Shown here one piece after another: positions 57,104 through 64,000 of a DNA stretch of 64,000 nt. Both the position numbers and the translations under genes were made by a program. Below the pieces are notes generated by a model. The model had not been told where the DNA came from, did not search any database, and saw nothing but the letters and a program-made list of their open reading frames with translations. Position 1 is the stretch's first letter. The number at the start of each line of letters is the position of its first letter. The DNA comes from Mycolicibacterium goodii (GTDB lineage Bacteria > Actinomycetota > Actinomycetes > Mycobacteriales > Mycobacteriaceae): contig NZ_CP012150.1 of the NCBI RefSeq assembly GCF_001187505.1, forward strand, positions 4,092,001-4,156,000, in the 5' to 3' direction.

Positions 57104-57934
57104 CTAATCGGCGAAGTCGGTGGTGGCGCTGATATGTGCCCATTCGTCGATCTCGTCGATGCGGGTCTGGTATTCGTCGCGGACGATCTGGATGGCATCG
57201 GTACCGAGCAGCAGCCGGAACGGGGCTTGCTCCCCTTCGACCGTGGCGATGATGACCTGCGCTGCGCGGTCGGGGTCGCCCTGCTGGGTGCCGTGGGTGT
57301 GGTCGTTCTCCTTGCGGCGCTTCCCGGCGGTCTCGGCGTAGTCGTCGATCACGGTGCGGGACTCCATCAGTGAGCGGCCGGCGAAATCGGTGCGGAACGC
57401 GCCCGGTTCGATCACCATCACTCGGATACCCAGTGGCGCCACCTCGCGGTTCAACGCGTCGGACATGCCTTCAAGAGCGGCCTTGGTGGCGGTGTAGTAG
57501 CCGGAGGCGGGGTTCGATCGGGGCGCGCCGATCGAGGAGACGTTCACGATGGTGCCCGACCGGCGTGCGCGCATCTGCGGGAGTACCTGCTTGATCAGGT
57601 CGACAGGCCCGAAGAAGTTCGTGGCGAACAGCTCGTCCACCTCGTCCACAGCTGCTTCCTCCACCGCGGCCCGATACCCGTGGCCGGCGTTGTTGACCAA
57701 CACGTCGATACTTCCGAACCGCTCGGTGGCGGCGTCGACCGCGGCGACCACCTGGTCGTGGTCGGTGACGTCCAGCGCCACTGCCAGCGCACTGTTCGGG
57801 TGTGCGTCGACGATGCTCTTCACGTGGTCGGCGTTGCGGGCGGTGATCACAGCACTGTCTCCGTGGTCGAGGACAGCGTGTGCCAGTGCGGCTCCGAGAC
57901 CGCTCGACGCTCCCGTGATCAACCAAGTGGTCAT
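57104..57934 (-). CDS. Short-chain dehydrogenase/reductase (classical)
   Basis: A 276-residue classical SDR: TGASSGLGAALAHAVL, NNAGHGY, Ser in NVSSIGAPRSNPASGYYTATKAALEG with the Tyr-x-x-x-Lys pair (YYTATK). A 25-residue hydrophilic C-terminal end extends the fold. First gene of the two-SDR operon. AAGGAGAAAG precedes the ATG at 57934. Substrate unknown. Confidence 0.92.
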   Translation of the reverse strand: MTTWLITGASSGLGAALAHAVLDHGDSAVITARNADHVKSIVDAHPNSALAVALDVTDHDQVVAAVDAATERFGSIDVLVNNAGHGYRAAVEEAAVDEVDELFATNFFGPVDLIKQVLPQMRARRSGTIVNVSSIGAPRSNPASGYYTATKAALEGMSDALNREVAPLGIRVMVIEPGAFRTDFAGRSLMESRTVIDDYAETAGKRRKENDHTHGTQQGDPDRAAQVIIATVEGEQAPFRLLLGTDAIQIVRDEYQTRIDEIDEWAHISATTDFAD

Positions 57935-58104
57935 GTGGGCTTTCTCCTTTGTACGCGTGACATGTTCGGCGTTCGCAGCGAGCTACCGGGAGTCCATCAA
58001 TTCCACCCCAGCGGGCGCGGGTGTGGGAGTCAGAGCTGATCCGGGTATTGGCAGTTCCCCCATGGCTTCGTTGCCCAGCAGGGAGCCCCCCCCGGCGGAT
58101 GGAA

Positions 58105-58824
58105 TCAGATGGCTGGTGAGTGGTCGCTGATACGGCTGCCGCCGGGATCGACCGGTTTGAGGTCGGCATCGAGGTCATACCGGAAAGGGATTCCTGTGGG
58201 GATGTTCAATCTGGCGATGTCGGAATCCGAGATCGCGTCGAGGTACTTGATCAGGGCACGCAACGAATTACTGTGGGCGACAACGAGTACAGTGCGTCCA
58301 CTGCACAGGTCGGGGACGATCGCCGAATACCAATACGGCAGGAGTCTGTCGAGCACATCGGCCAGTGATTCCGTTGAGGGTGGAGTGACACCGATGTCAC
58401 GATATCGCGCATCGTCGGCCTGGCTGAAGGGACTCGACAGGGCGATGGCGGGCGGGCGGACCTGATATGCCCTGCGCCACCGCATGAACTCGGCCTCGCC
58501 GAACGTGGCACGGATCTGTTCTTTGCTTTGCCCCTGCAACGCTCCGTAGTGGCGTTCGTTGAGCCGCCAGCTCGTCTGAATGTCGACGAAACCCGTGCCG
58601 GCTGCCCGAAGCGCGATCTCGGCTGTGGATATTGCACGGCTCAACATGGACGTATGGACGGTGTCGGGCCGCAGGCCGGCACAGGCGAGCGCGTCACCAC
58701 ACTGCATTGCCTGGGCGCGCCCGCGATCGGACAGTGGAATGTCGACCCACCCGGCGAAGCGGTCCTCTTTGTTCCAGATGCTCTCGCAGTGCCGCAGAAG
58801 CACCAACGTGCCGGTACCCGACAT
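58105..58824 (-). CDS. Phosphoglycerate mutase-like histidine phosphatase
   Basis: A 239-residue branch-1 histidine phosphatase resembling cofactor-dependent phosphoglycerate mutase: LLRHCESIWNKEDRFAGWVDIPLSDRGRAQA (quoted LLRHCESIWN), SRAISTAEI, LNERHYGALQG, VVAHSNSLRALIKYLD with the second histidine, LNIPTGIPFRYDLD. The RHG of the family is RHC here. As a second copy far from glycolytic genes it may serve another phosphoester. ATG 58824 is preferred over a GTG one codon upstream. Confidence 0.9.
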   Translation of the reverse strand: MSGTGTLVLLRHCESIWNKEDRFAGWVDIPLSDRGRAQAMQCGDALACAGLRPDTVHTSMLSRAISTAEIALRAAGTGFVDIQTSWRLNERHYGALQGQSKEQIRATFGEAEFMRWRRAYQVRPPAIALSSPFSQADDARYRDIGVTPPSTESLADVLDRLLPYWYSAIVPDLCSGRTVLVVAHSNSLRALIKYLDAISDSDIARLNIPTGIPFRYDLDADLKPVDPGGSRISDHSPAI

Positions 58825-58870
58825 CACGGGCCTCTCAATCTTCGTTGGTTCGAAGGTTTTACAAACCTGC

Positions 58871-59650
58871 TCAGGGTTGACTGCGCCGGCACACCTCCAG
58901 CAGGAGCTCCGTCACGGCGGGCGCTGCCGTCACCATGGCATCGTGTGTGGCCCCGAGAAGCCGGTACTCGAACTGCTGTGGTGCGGCCACGCTGCGTTGT
59001 CGTGCGCGGTCCAGGACATGCTGTTCGAGCGATGAGGAAGTGCATTGGATGAATGTGGTGGCGTGGTTCCAGGCGCGTTCGGTGGAGCCCACTTCGTCCT
59101 GGTAGGTCTTGAGTGGTTGCGCGGTTAATCGTCGGTTCATCCAGGCGGTGTCGTCGGGGTCGCCGACACCGTAGTAGGACGCGTCCGCCGGAGGGATGTA
59201 CCACCCTTCGCCGTCTCGGGCTGCGATGGCCGTCATCCCGGCGCTGCGGACGGGACCGATCATGTCGAGCACTGATTCGCCGGTGCGTGGAAGAAGACCG
59301 TCAAGGTAGACCAAATGACGGACACGCGGCCAGATTTCGGCCATTGCCCCGCTGGCGACCATCCCACCGTAGCTGTGCGCGACCAATATGGCGTCGGTGA
59401 TGTCCTCGTATTCGAAGACGCTCACCAAATCTCGGATGTGCGTATCCAACCCCACGTCGGGGCCTAACAGATGGGCACGTTCACCCGAGCCCGTCAGGGT
59501 TGGTGTGTAAACCTCGTGCCCGGCGGCTCGAAGACGCTGCGCTACTCGCCGCCAGCACCAGCCACCATGGCGTCCACCGTGCAGGAGCACGAAAGGCGGC
59601 AGGGACCGTGCCTCGGCGACCGACTTACTCGCGTCGTGCAGCTCGTTCAT
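58871..59650 (-). CDS. Alpha/beta hydrolase (methylesterase/hydroxynitrile-lyase-like)
   Basis: A 259-residue alpha/beta hydrolase with the oxyanion region FVLLHGGRHGGWCWRRVA, nucleophile elbow VAHSYGGMVASG and a C-terminal GATHDAMVTAAPAVTEL with the catalytic His. The THTxxxGxERxH-like GSGERAHLLGPDVGL is typical of the esterase group that includes plant methyl-salicylate esterase relatives. Its ATG overlaps the transporter stop (ATGA). Possibly cleaves an ester imported by that transporter. Confidence 0.9.
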   Translation of the reverse strand: MNELHDASKSVAEARSLPPFVLLHGGRHGGWCWRRVAQRLRAAGHEVYTPTLTGSGERAHLLGPDVGLDTHIRDLVSVFEYEDITDAILVAHSYGGMVASGAMAEIWPRVRHLVYLDGLLPRTGESVLDMIGPVRSAGMTAIAARDGEGWYIPPADASYYGVGDPDDTAWMNRRLTAQPLKTYQDEVGSTERAWNHATTFIQCTSSSLEQHVLDRARQRSVAAPQQFEYRLLGATHDAMVTAAPAVTELLLEVCRRSQP

Positions 59651-61023
59651 GACTGTTCGGCGTCGTCGGTCGCAACTGCCCGGTCGAGATCGTAGTGACG
59701 TGTCTCTCCGAGAACCGCCATGCAGATCAGGCTGATGATGCAGACGACCGCAAGGATCGCGCCCAGGGCCATACTCCCGACTGCCCCGACAATCCACGCG
59801 CCGACGATCGGCAGTAGGCCGCCACCGATCATTCCCGCGACGCTGTAGCTGAAACCGGCTGCGGTGTAACGGTACCGGGTGTGGAACAGTTCGGATAGGA
59901 AGGCTCCCTGCGGTCCGGTGCCGATCCCGGCGAGCAACGCAGTCACAGGAAGTCCGACCGCAAACGCGGCGTGTGAGCGCATGTCGAGGATCGGGAACAG
60001 TGCCAACGTCCACAAGATGCCGATAGTTGCTGTACAGCCCAGAACGAAGCGGCGTCCGAAGCGGTCCGACATGATGGCGCCGATGACACAGCCCAGGGTG
60101 ACCGCCAGGCCACCGACCATCGCCATGCCCAGCACATAGGTGCGTGACAACCCGAGTTCCTTGGTGCCGTAGTTCACCAGATATGTGCCGCCGACATAAA
60201 CGAGGGCCATGATCATCGTCAAGATGCCGATGGCCAGTGCGATCTCGCGTGACTGGTGTTTGAATGCCTCTACGAACGGAATCCGGGATGTGCCACCACG
60301 TTTGACTTCCTTTGTGAACACCGGTGATTCACCAGTTGTGAGACGGATCCACAGTCCCACGATGACCAGCAGGAAACTAGCGAGGAATGGTACTCGCCAC
60401 GCCCAGTTCACAAAATCTTCGTCGCTGACCAGTATTGCGGTGAGGAAGAAGGTAGCGTTGGACAAGACGATGGCGCCGCCACCACCCAGATTTGCGAAGG
60501 AGCCCCAGAAGCCGCGTTGTGCTTTGGGCGCGTGTTCGGAAGAAAACAGCACGGCACCGGCGTACTCACCGCCGGCGGCAAGGCCTTGCAGAATCCGCAA
60601 GGCCACCAACAGTATCGGCGCGATGACGCCGATCTGTGCCGCGGTTGGCATGAGGCCGACGAGGATGGTCGCGATTCCCATCAACAGCATCGTCGCGACC
60701 AGGGTCTTCTTGCGGCCGTACCGATCCCCGAAATGTCCGAACAACAGGCTGCCGAAGGGGCGCGCCGCGAAGGCGACACCGAAGGTCGCGAATGACGCAA
60801 CCGTACCTGCGGCGGGGCCGAGGGCAGGGAAGAAGACGTGGGGAAATACGAGGGCTGCCGCAGTCCCGTAGATACCGAAGTCGTAGAACTCGATCACGGT
60901 TCCGATGAAGCTCGCAGTGGCAACGCGTTTGATGCCATGCTGGGATTCTGGGTTCGCGGTCGGTGCAGACTCAATTGAGGTGCGCTGAGTTTGCGTCAAG
61001 GGATTCCTCTTGGTGTCGAACAT
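59647..61023 (-). CDS. MHS family MFS transporter (metabolite:H+ symporter), copy 3
   Basis: A 458-residue MHS symporter: GTVIEFYDFGIYGTAAALVF in helix 1, RPFGSLLFGHFGDRYGRKK (motif A) and LRILQGLAAGGEYAGAVLFSSEHA in helix 4, which is the canonical MHS pattern. It differs from copies 1 and 2 (EFYDFGIYG against EWFDF). ATG 61023 is chosen; an in-frame ATG at 61068 gives a longer basic N-terminus. Operon with the hydrolase. Confidence 0.9.
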   Translation of the reverse strand: MFDTKRNPLTQTQRTSIESAPTANPESQHGIKRVATASFIGTVIEFYDFGIYGTAAALVFPHVFFPALGPAAGTVASFATFGVAFAARPFGSLLFGHFGDRYGRKKTLVATMLLMGIATILVGLMPTAAQIGVIAPILLVALRILQGLAAGGEYAGAVLFSSEHAPKAQRGFWGSFANLGGGGAIVLSNATFFLTAILVSDEDFVNWAWRVPFLASFLLVIVGLWIRLTTGESPVFTKEVKRGGTSRIPFVEAFKHQSREIALAIGILTMIMALVYVGGTYLVNYGTKELGLSRTYVLGMAMVGGLAVTLGCVIGAIMSDRFGRRFVLGCTATIGILWTLALFPILDMRSHAAFAVGLPVTALLAGIGTGPQGAFLSELFHTRYRYTAAGFSYSVAGMIGGGLLPIVGAWIVGAVGSMALGAILAVVCIISLICMAVLGETRHYDLDRAVATDDAEQS

Positions 61024-61211
61024 CGAAATGATACGGCGATGATGTTGTCGGCGAGGCGGCTTGGCCATGTGGCACCCCGCGCGATCAGCTGAGCAGGTGT
61101 CGTTCCAGGAGAACCGTTCCGGCGATTCGGAACACCTCGACGGAATGAGGTTTCTCGCCTGGCCTCACAAAGCCGACCGTCATGAACTAACCGTCCCTCC
61201 CTCAGTCGGTG

Positions 61212-61244
61212 CGTAATTAGGAACAGAAGATCGCATAAATGAAC
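61212..61244 (+). promoter_or_regulatory. Tandem 13-bp operator-like pair
   Basis: CGTAATTAGGAAC (61212-61224) and CGCATAAATGAAC (61232-61244) are same-strand copies exactly 20 bases apart, with no intact plus-strand gene directly after them but an MDR-type relic beginning near 61320. It may be the promoter of that dead gene or control the divergent MHS copy 3 operon. Confidence 0.55.
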
Positions 61245-61319
61245 GTTAGTGATGCCGGCTACATTTTGTCAACGACAGGCTATGAACCTCACGGCGATCC
61301 CAATGTTGCCGCCGTCGCG

Positions 61320-61570
61320 TCGCTCGGGCGCCTTGCCTGGGTAGAAGGTCAGTCGGACGCGGGATACGGGTCCCTGGTGAGGGTCAGGCGCGCCGCCGAC
61401 GCAGCGGGGCTTCGAACTTCTCATGAGCCAGGCTGGGCCGCGTCATGCTTAGGCTCCACGTCGCGGAGGTGTTCCCGGCAACGGCCCACGCTGAAGCGCG
61501 CCGGCTGCTCTGTTCGGGCGGACGGCGGCGTCATGAGTCGCCTCGAAGTAGACGTCGTCCGCATGTGCAT
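61320..61570 (+). pseudogene. Quinone oxidoreductase-like MDR relic
   Basis: Only the C-terminal part is recognisable, in two frames: GRLAWVEG then SLVRVRRAADAAGLRT (compare HSVRVRHSATDTQGLERL in the intact protein at 36866), followed by LRLHVAEVFPATAHAEARRLL near 61447, matching LRVAQVFPATAAAQAHRLLE there. The N-terminal domain is missing. A relic of a gene duplicated or transferred with the island. Confidence 0.65.
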
Positions 61571-61605
61571 TGACCGCGCCGCGGGTAGTCGGTAGCGTTC
61601 GATAA

Positions 61606-61638
61606 CGCAATAAGGGACGTTGGTGCATATATACGTCC
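61606..61638 (+). promoter_or_regulatory. Tandem 13-bp operator-like pair upstream of alcohol dehydrogenase
   Basis: CGCAATAAGGGAC (61606-61618) and CATATATACGTCC (61626-61638) are same-strand elements exactly 20 bases apart. The second keeps the CATATATACG core seen at 28747. The next gene downstream starts at 61809. Confidence 0.5.
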
Positions 61639-61808
61639 ACGTCGACATGTGTGCTGCGGCGCCGGCGTGCTCGCGCCGCGCGGTGCTCTGAAGCTGTCGG
61701 GCGTCAGTCTTGAAATGGGCGATTCGGGATCAAGGAATACCTCGAGTCCAGCCGCTCATCAGCTGAGCGCCGGGCGGACACCGAAGGACACCTGGAAAGG
61801 ATTCAACA

Positions 61809-62849
61809 TTGATCACCGCGCAGGCCAGGACCATGACCGGGCCGACCGAACCGTTCACCACCGTCACGATCGAACGCCGTGACGTCGGTCCCACGGACGT
61901 CCTGCTGGACATCGTGTACGCCGGCGTCTGCCATACCGATGTCCATCACGCCCGCGCTGAATTCGGACACACCCACTATCCGATCGTTCCGGGTCACGAA
62001 ATCGCCGGCATCGTCCGCGAGATCGGCACCGAAGTCACGGGAGTCGCGGTGGGGGACCACGTCGGTATCGGGTGCCTGGTCGACTCCTGCCGGGAGTGTG
62101 CGATGTGTCAGGCGGGTCAAGAGTCCTACTGCCGCGGTGGAAAAGTGTTGACCTACAATGCTATCGGTCGCGACGGACAGGTCACACTCGGCGGCTACAG
62201 CGAACGGCTGGTCGCCGATGAGCGGTTCGTCGCGCACATTCCGGACACTTTGCCTCTCGAGTCCGCCGCACCCCTGATGTGCGCCGGGATCACGATGTAC
62301 CAGCCACTGAAGCTGTGGGGGGCGGGCCCGGGTAAACGGGTCGGCATTCTCGGGTTCGGTGGGCTCGGGCATATAGGCGTCCAGATCTCCCATGCTATGG
62401 GCGCACATACGACGGTTCTCGAACTCAACGATGACAGGCGCGCAGACGCCGAGCGGTTCGGCGCTGACGATTACCGAACTACCGACGATATTGCGGCGCT
62501 TCGAGATTCGTTTGACCTCATCGTGTCGACCGTGCCGTCCAGCTACGACCTGTCCGCCCATCTGGACCTGCTCGACTTCGACGGTACGTTCGTCAACCTC
62601 GGGGTGCCGAAGGAGCCACTGCGGATCGAGCCGTATGCGATTCTGACCAACCGCCGCAAGCTCGTCGGTTCCATGAGTGGTGGCATGCCCGAGACGCAGG
62701 AGATGCTCGACTTCTGTGGTGAGCACGGCATCGCCGCCCAGGTGGAAGTGATCTCGGCGAAGGAGTTGGACGAGGCGTACGACCGACTCACCAAGGGGGA
62801 CGTGCGGTACCGCTTCGTGCTCGACACCGCCACGATCGCGGCGCCCTGA
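61809..62849 (+). CDS. Zinc-dependent alcohol dehydrogenase (AdhC/cinnamyl-alcohol type)
   Basis: A 346-residue NADPH-dependent alcohol dehydrogenase. Catalytic-zinc ligands: GVCHTDVHHARAEFG and PGHEIAGIV; structural-zinc cysteines DSCRECAMCQAGQESYC; Rossmann motif GILGFGGLGHIGVQISHAMG. It resembles the mycobacterial AdhC/YahK-type aldehyde reductases. The start is TTG at 61809, supported by AAAGGA seven bases before it and a normal family N-terminus. Followed by the hydrolase relic 45 bases downstream. Confidence 0.9.
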   Translation: MITAQARTMTGPTEPFTTVTIERRDVGPTDVLLDIVYAGVCHTDVHHARAEFGHTHYPIVPGHEIAGIVREIGTEVTGVAVGDHVGIGCLVDSCRECAMCQAGQESYCRGGKVLTYNAIGRDGQVTLGGYSERLVADERFVAHIPDTLPLESAAPLMCAGITMYQPLKLWGAGPGKRVGILGFGGLGHIGVQISHAMGAHTTVLELNDDRRADAERFGADDYRTTDDIAALRDSFDLIVSTVPSSYDLSAHLDLLDFDGTFVNLGVPKEPLRIEPYAILTNRRKLVGSMSGGMPETQEMLDFCGEHGIAAQVEVISAKELDEAYDRLTKGDVRYRFVLDTATIAAP

Positions 62850-62894
62850 GATCCTCGAGGCCTCACCGGAATCTGGAGGCAGAAAGAAGAATCA

Positions 62895-63649
62895 GTGACC
62901 TCGTACAGTGCAGATGCTGTTCTTGCTGAAACCATCACGATCACCGGCCATCTCGGCGACGAGATCGAGGCCTACCGAGCCGTCCCTCTCGCTGGAGGCT
63001 CGCGTGGCGGCGTGATCTGGATTCATCACATACCTGGATACGATCGCGAAACCAAGGAGTTCGTCCGGCGCCTGGCGCTGTCGGGTTACAACACGATTTG
63101 TCCGAACTTGTATTCGCGCGAAGCGCCCGGCGCCGCGCCCGACGATGCCGCGGCGACCGCCCGAGCGGCAGGCGGCGTGCCTGACGATCGGCTCGTCGGT
63201 GATGTCGCGGCTGCGCAGAGCTATCTGCAGCAGTTGGAGGACGCGAACGGCAAAGTCGGAGTCATCGGGCACTGCTTCGGTGGTCGTCAGGCATTGCTTG
63301 CGGCGCGCTCGCTCCCGCTGCAAGCCGCCGTCGACTGTTACGGCGCATTATCGTCGAGGATGCTCCCGATCGCTATCCACCGACCTTGAAACCCATCTTG
63401 GGACTGGCCCCAGACCTTAGCTGCCCGATGCTCGGACTGTTTGGCGCAGAGGACCAGTATCCGTCTCCGGCATCGGTGGCGACGCTCGACGCCGAGCTCA
63501 CCCGGTTGGGCAAAGAGAACGAATTCCACTCCTACAGCGGGGCCGGGCATTCATTTTTCTCAGTGGACCGACCTGCTTATCGAGTCGAGGTGGCGATTGA
63601 CGGGTGGCGTCACATCGAAAACTTCATCGCGCGGCTTATGGAAGGTTGA
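62895..63649 (+). pseudogene. Dienelactone hydrolase family protein with a frameshift
   Basis: The first frame (62895 to a stop at 63389) contains the nucleophile motif GHCFGGRQALLAA; the second (from about 63345 to 63649) contains the acid and base: LGLFGAEDQYPSPA with Asp and YSGAGHSFFSVDRPAY with His. A one-base deletion near 63345 (GAL against IIVEDAPDRYPP) splits the catalytic triad, so the gene cannot give an active enzyme unless this is a sequencing error. GTG start at 62895 behind AAAGAAGAA. Confidence 0.82.
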
Positions 63650-63653
63650 AACG

Positions 63654-63926
63654 ATGTGTACCTACCTCACCGAGAAGATCGACATCGATGCCGGTGGTAA
63701 GGGCGCTGCGGGATGGTTCCGGGGCACCGTCGCGACCGTGTATGTCGACCACCCAGTCCACGCACCGTACGGTCATACCGTCAACATCGACGTGCTCGGT
63801 CCAGAGGCTGGACCGGCAGCGCGCGTCGCACTCGAGCTGACGGAGGAGAGCGCGTTTGCACTGGCTGCAGCTATCGGTCGTGCGATCGCTTCTGCGCCAA
63901 AGGGACTCGCCTCCGAAGATCAGTAG
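63654..63926 (+). CDS. DUF6295 family protein
   Basis: A 90-residue protein beginning MCTYLTEKIDIDAGGKGAAG and continuing ATVYVDHPVHAPYGHTVNID and ARVALELTEESAFALAAAI, the pattern of DUF6295. Function unknown; relatives often lie near hydrolases and dehydrogenases. Its ATG is four bases from the dienelactone-hydrolase stop, so it was part of the same operon. Confidence 0.8.
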   Translation: MCTYLTEKIDIDAGGKGAAGWFRGTVATVYVDHPVHAPYGHTVNIDVLGPEAGPAARVALELTEESAFALAAAIGRAIASAPKGLASEDQ

Positions 63927-63941
63927 TTGACCGCTGCGTGC

Positions 63942-64000
63942 TCAGTCGAGATGACCACCGGCGCGCAGGACGCCTTCGGCGACCTTGAAGGCCTCACCGG
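63942..64000 (-). CDS. C-terminal end of an unidentified gene (continues past window)
   Basis: Reading the minus strand, the frame ...GEAFKVAEGVLRAGGHLD ends at TGA 63944-63942. Only 18 residues are visible, which is not enough to name a family. It is convergent with the DUF6295 gene, leaving 15 bases between stops. Confidence 0.5.
   Translation of the reverse strand, partial: GEAFKVAEGVLRAGGHLD

Overview
The window is high-GC actinobacterial DNA that I read as a rapidly growing Mycobacterium (Mycolicibacterium) close to the M. smegmatis group. The evidence is a metH, NmrA-like SDR, HAD, sugar porter, hisE, hisG, DUF4126 gene order, HisE and HisG proteins of mycobacterial type, and an MspA-family outer-membrane porin, a protein class restricted to mycobacteria and relatives. 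No tRNA, rRNA or CRISPR array was found.

Layout. Bases 1-11.0 kb look like conserved chromosome: 3'-part of metH, an NmrA-like dehydrogenase, a HAD hydrolase, a sugar/H+ porter, hisE-hisG, a DUF4126 membrane protein, a class-I flavoprotein disulfide reductase, a flavodoxin-like protein, and an ArsR regulator with a frameshifted SRPBCC gene. From about 11.05 kb the character changes to an accessory catabolic region: a large hairpin and transposase debris (11.1-11.9 kb); a zinc alcohol dehydrogenase and a run of aldo-keto reductases including a decayed copy and a Tat-type lipoprotein copy (11.9-16.6 kb); a lipoprotein carboxylesterase divergent from an oligopeptide-type ABC transporter operon that contains an MmgE/PrpD gene (17.1-26.1 kb); an MBL-fold hydrolase and a TRAP-type binding protein without permeases; a second MmgE/PrpD with an MFS exporter-like gene; a divergent pair of MHS-family symporters; a thiolase/thioesterase/oxidoreductase set (34.8-37.8 kb); an IS110-type transposase relic; an MspA-like porin; a third MmgE/PrpD divergent from an Fe3+/polyamine-type ABC transporter that leads into a CoA-ester catabolic operon (CoA-transferase, two MaoC proteins, AtuA-like protein, small GIY-YIG-like protein, acyl-CoA dehydrogenase, third MaoC, GntR regulator, 2,4-dienoyl-CoA-reductase-like SDR; 42-54 kb). 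The right part holds broken catabolic genes (iron-type dehydrogenase, NtaA/SnaA-like monooxygenase, dienelactone hydrolase), two SDRs, a phosphoglycerate-mutase-like protein, a hydrolase/MHS-symporter pair, a zinc alcohol dehydrogenase and a DUF6295 protein.

How it fits together. The region repeatedly combines an importer (ABC, MFS/MHS, TRAP-type SBP, porin) with an MmgE/PrpD-family protein and CoA-thioester chemistry, which suggests uptake and oxidation of organic acids. The substrates cannot be read from sequence. The most unusual signal is not a gene: an AT-rich 13-bp element (about CGYAWWTACGAAC) occurs in same-strand pairs exactly 20 bp apart at six intergenic sites spread over 43 kb (18951/18971, 28727/28747, 33315/33335, 41740/41760, 61212/61232, 61606/61626), with two further copies on the minus strand upstream of divergent genes. 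This looks like the operator of one regulator controlling a scattered catabolic regulon. The regulator is not identified here.
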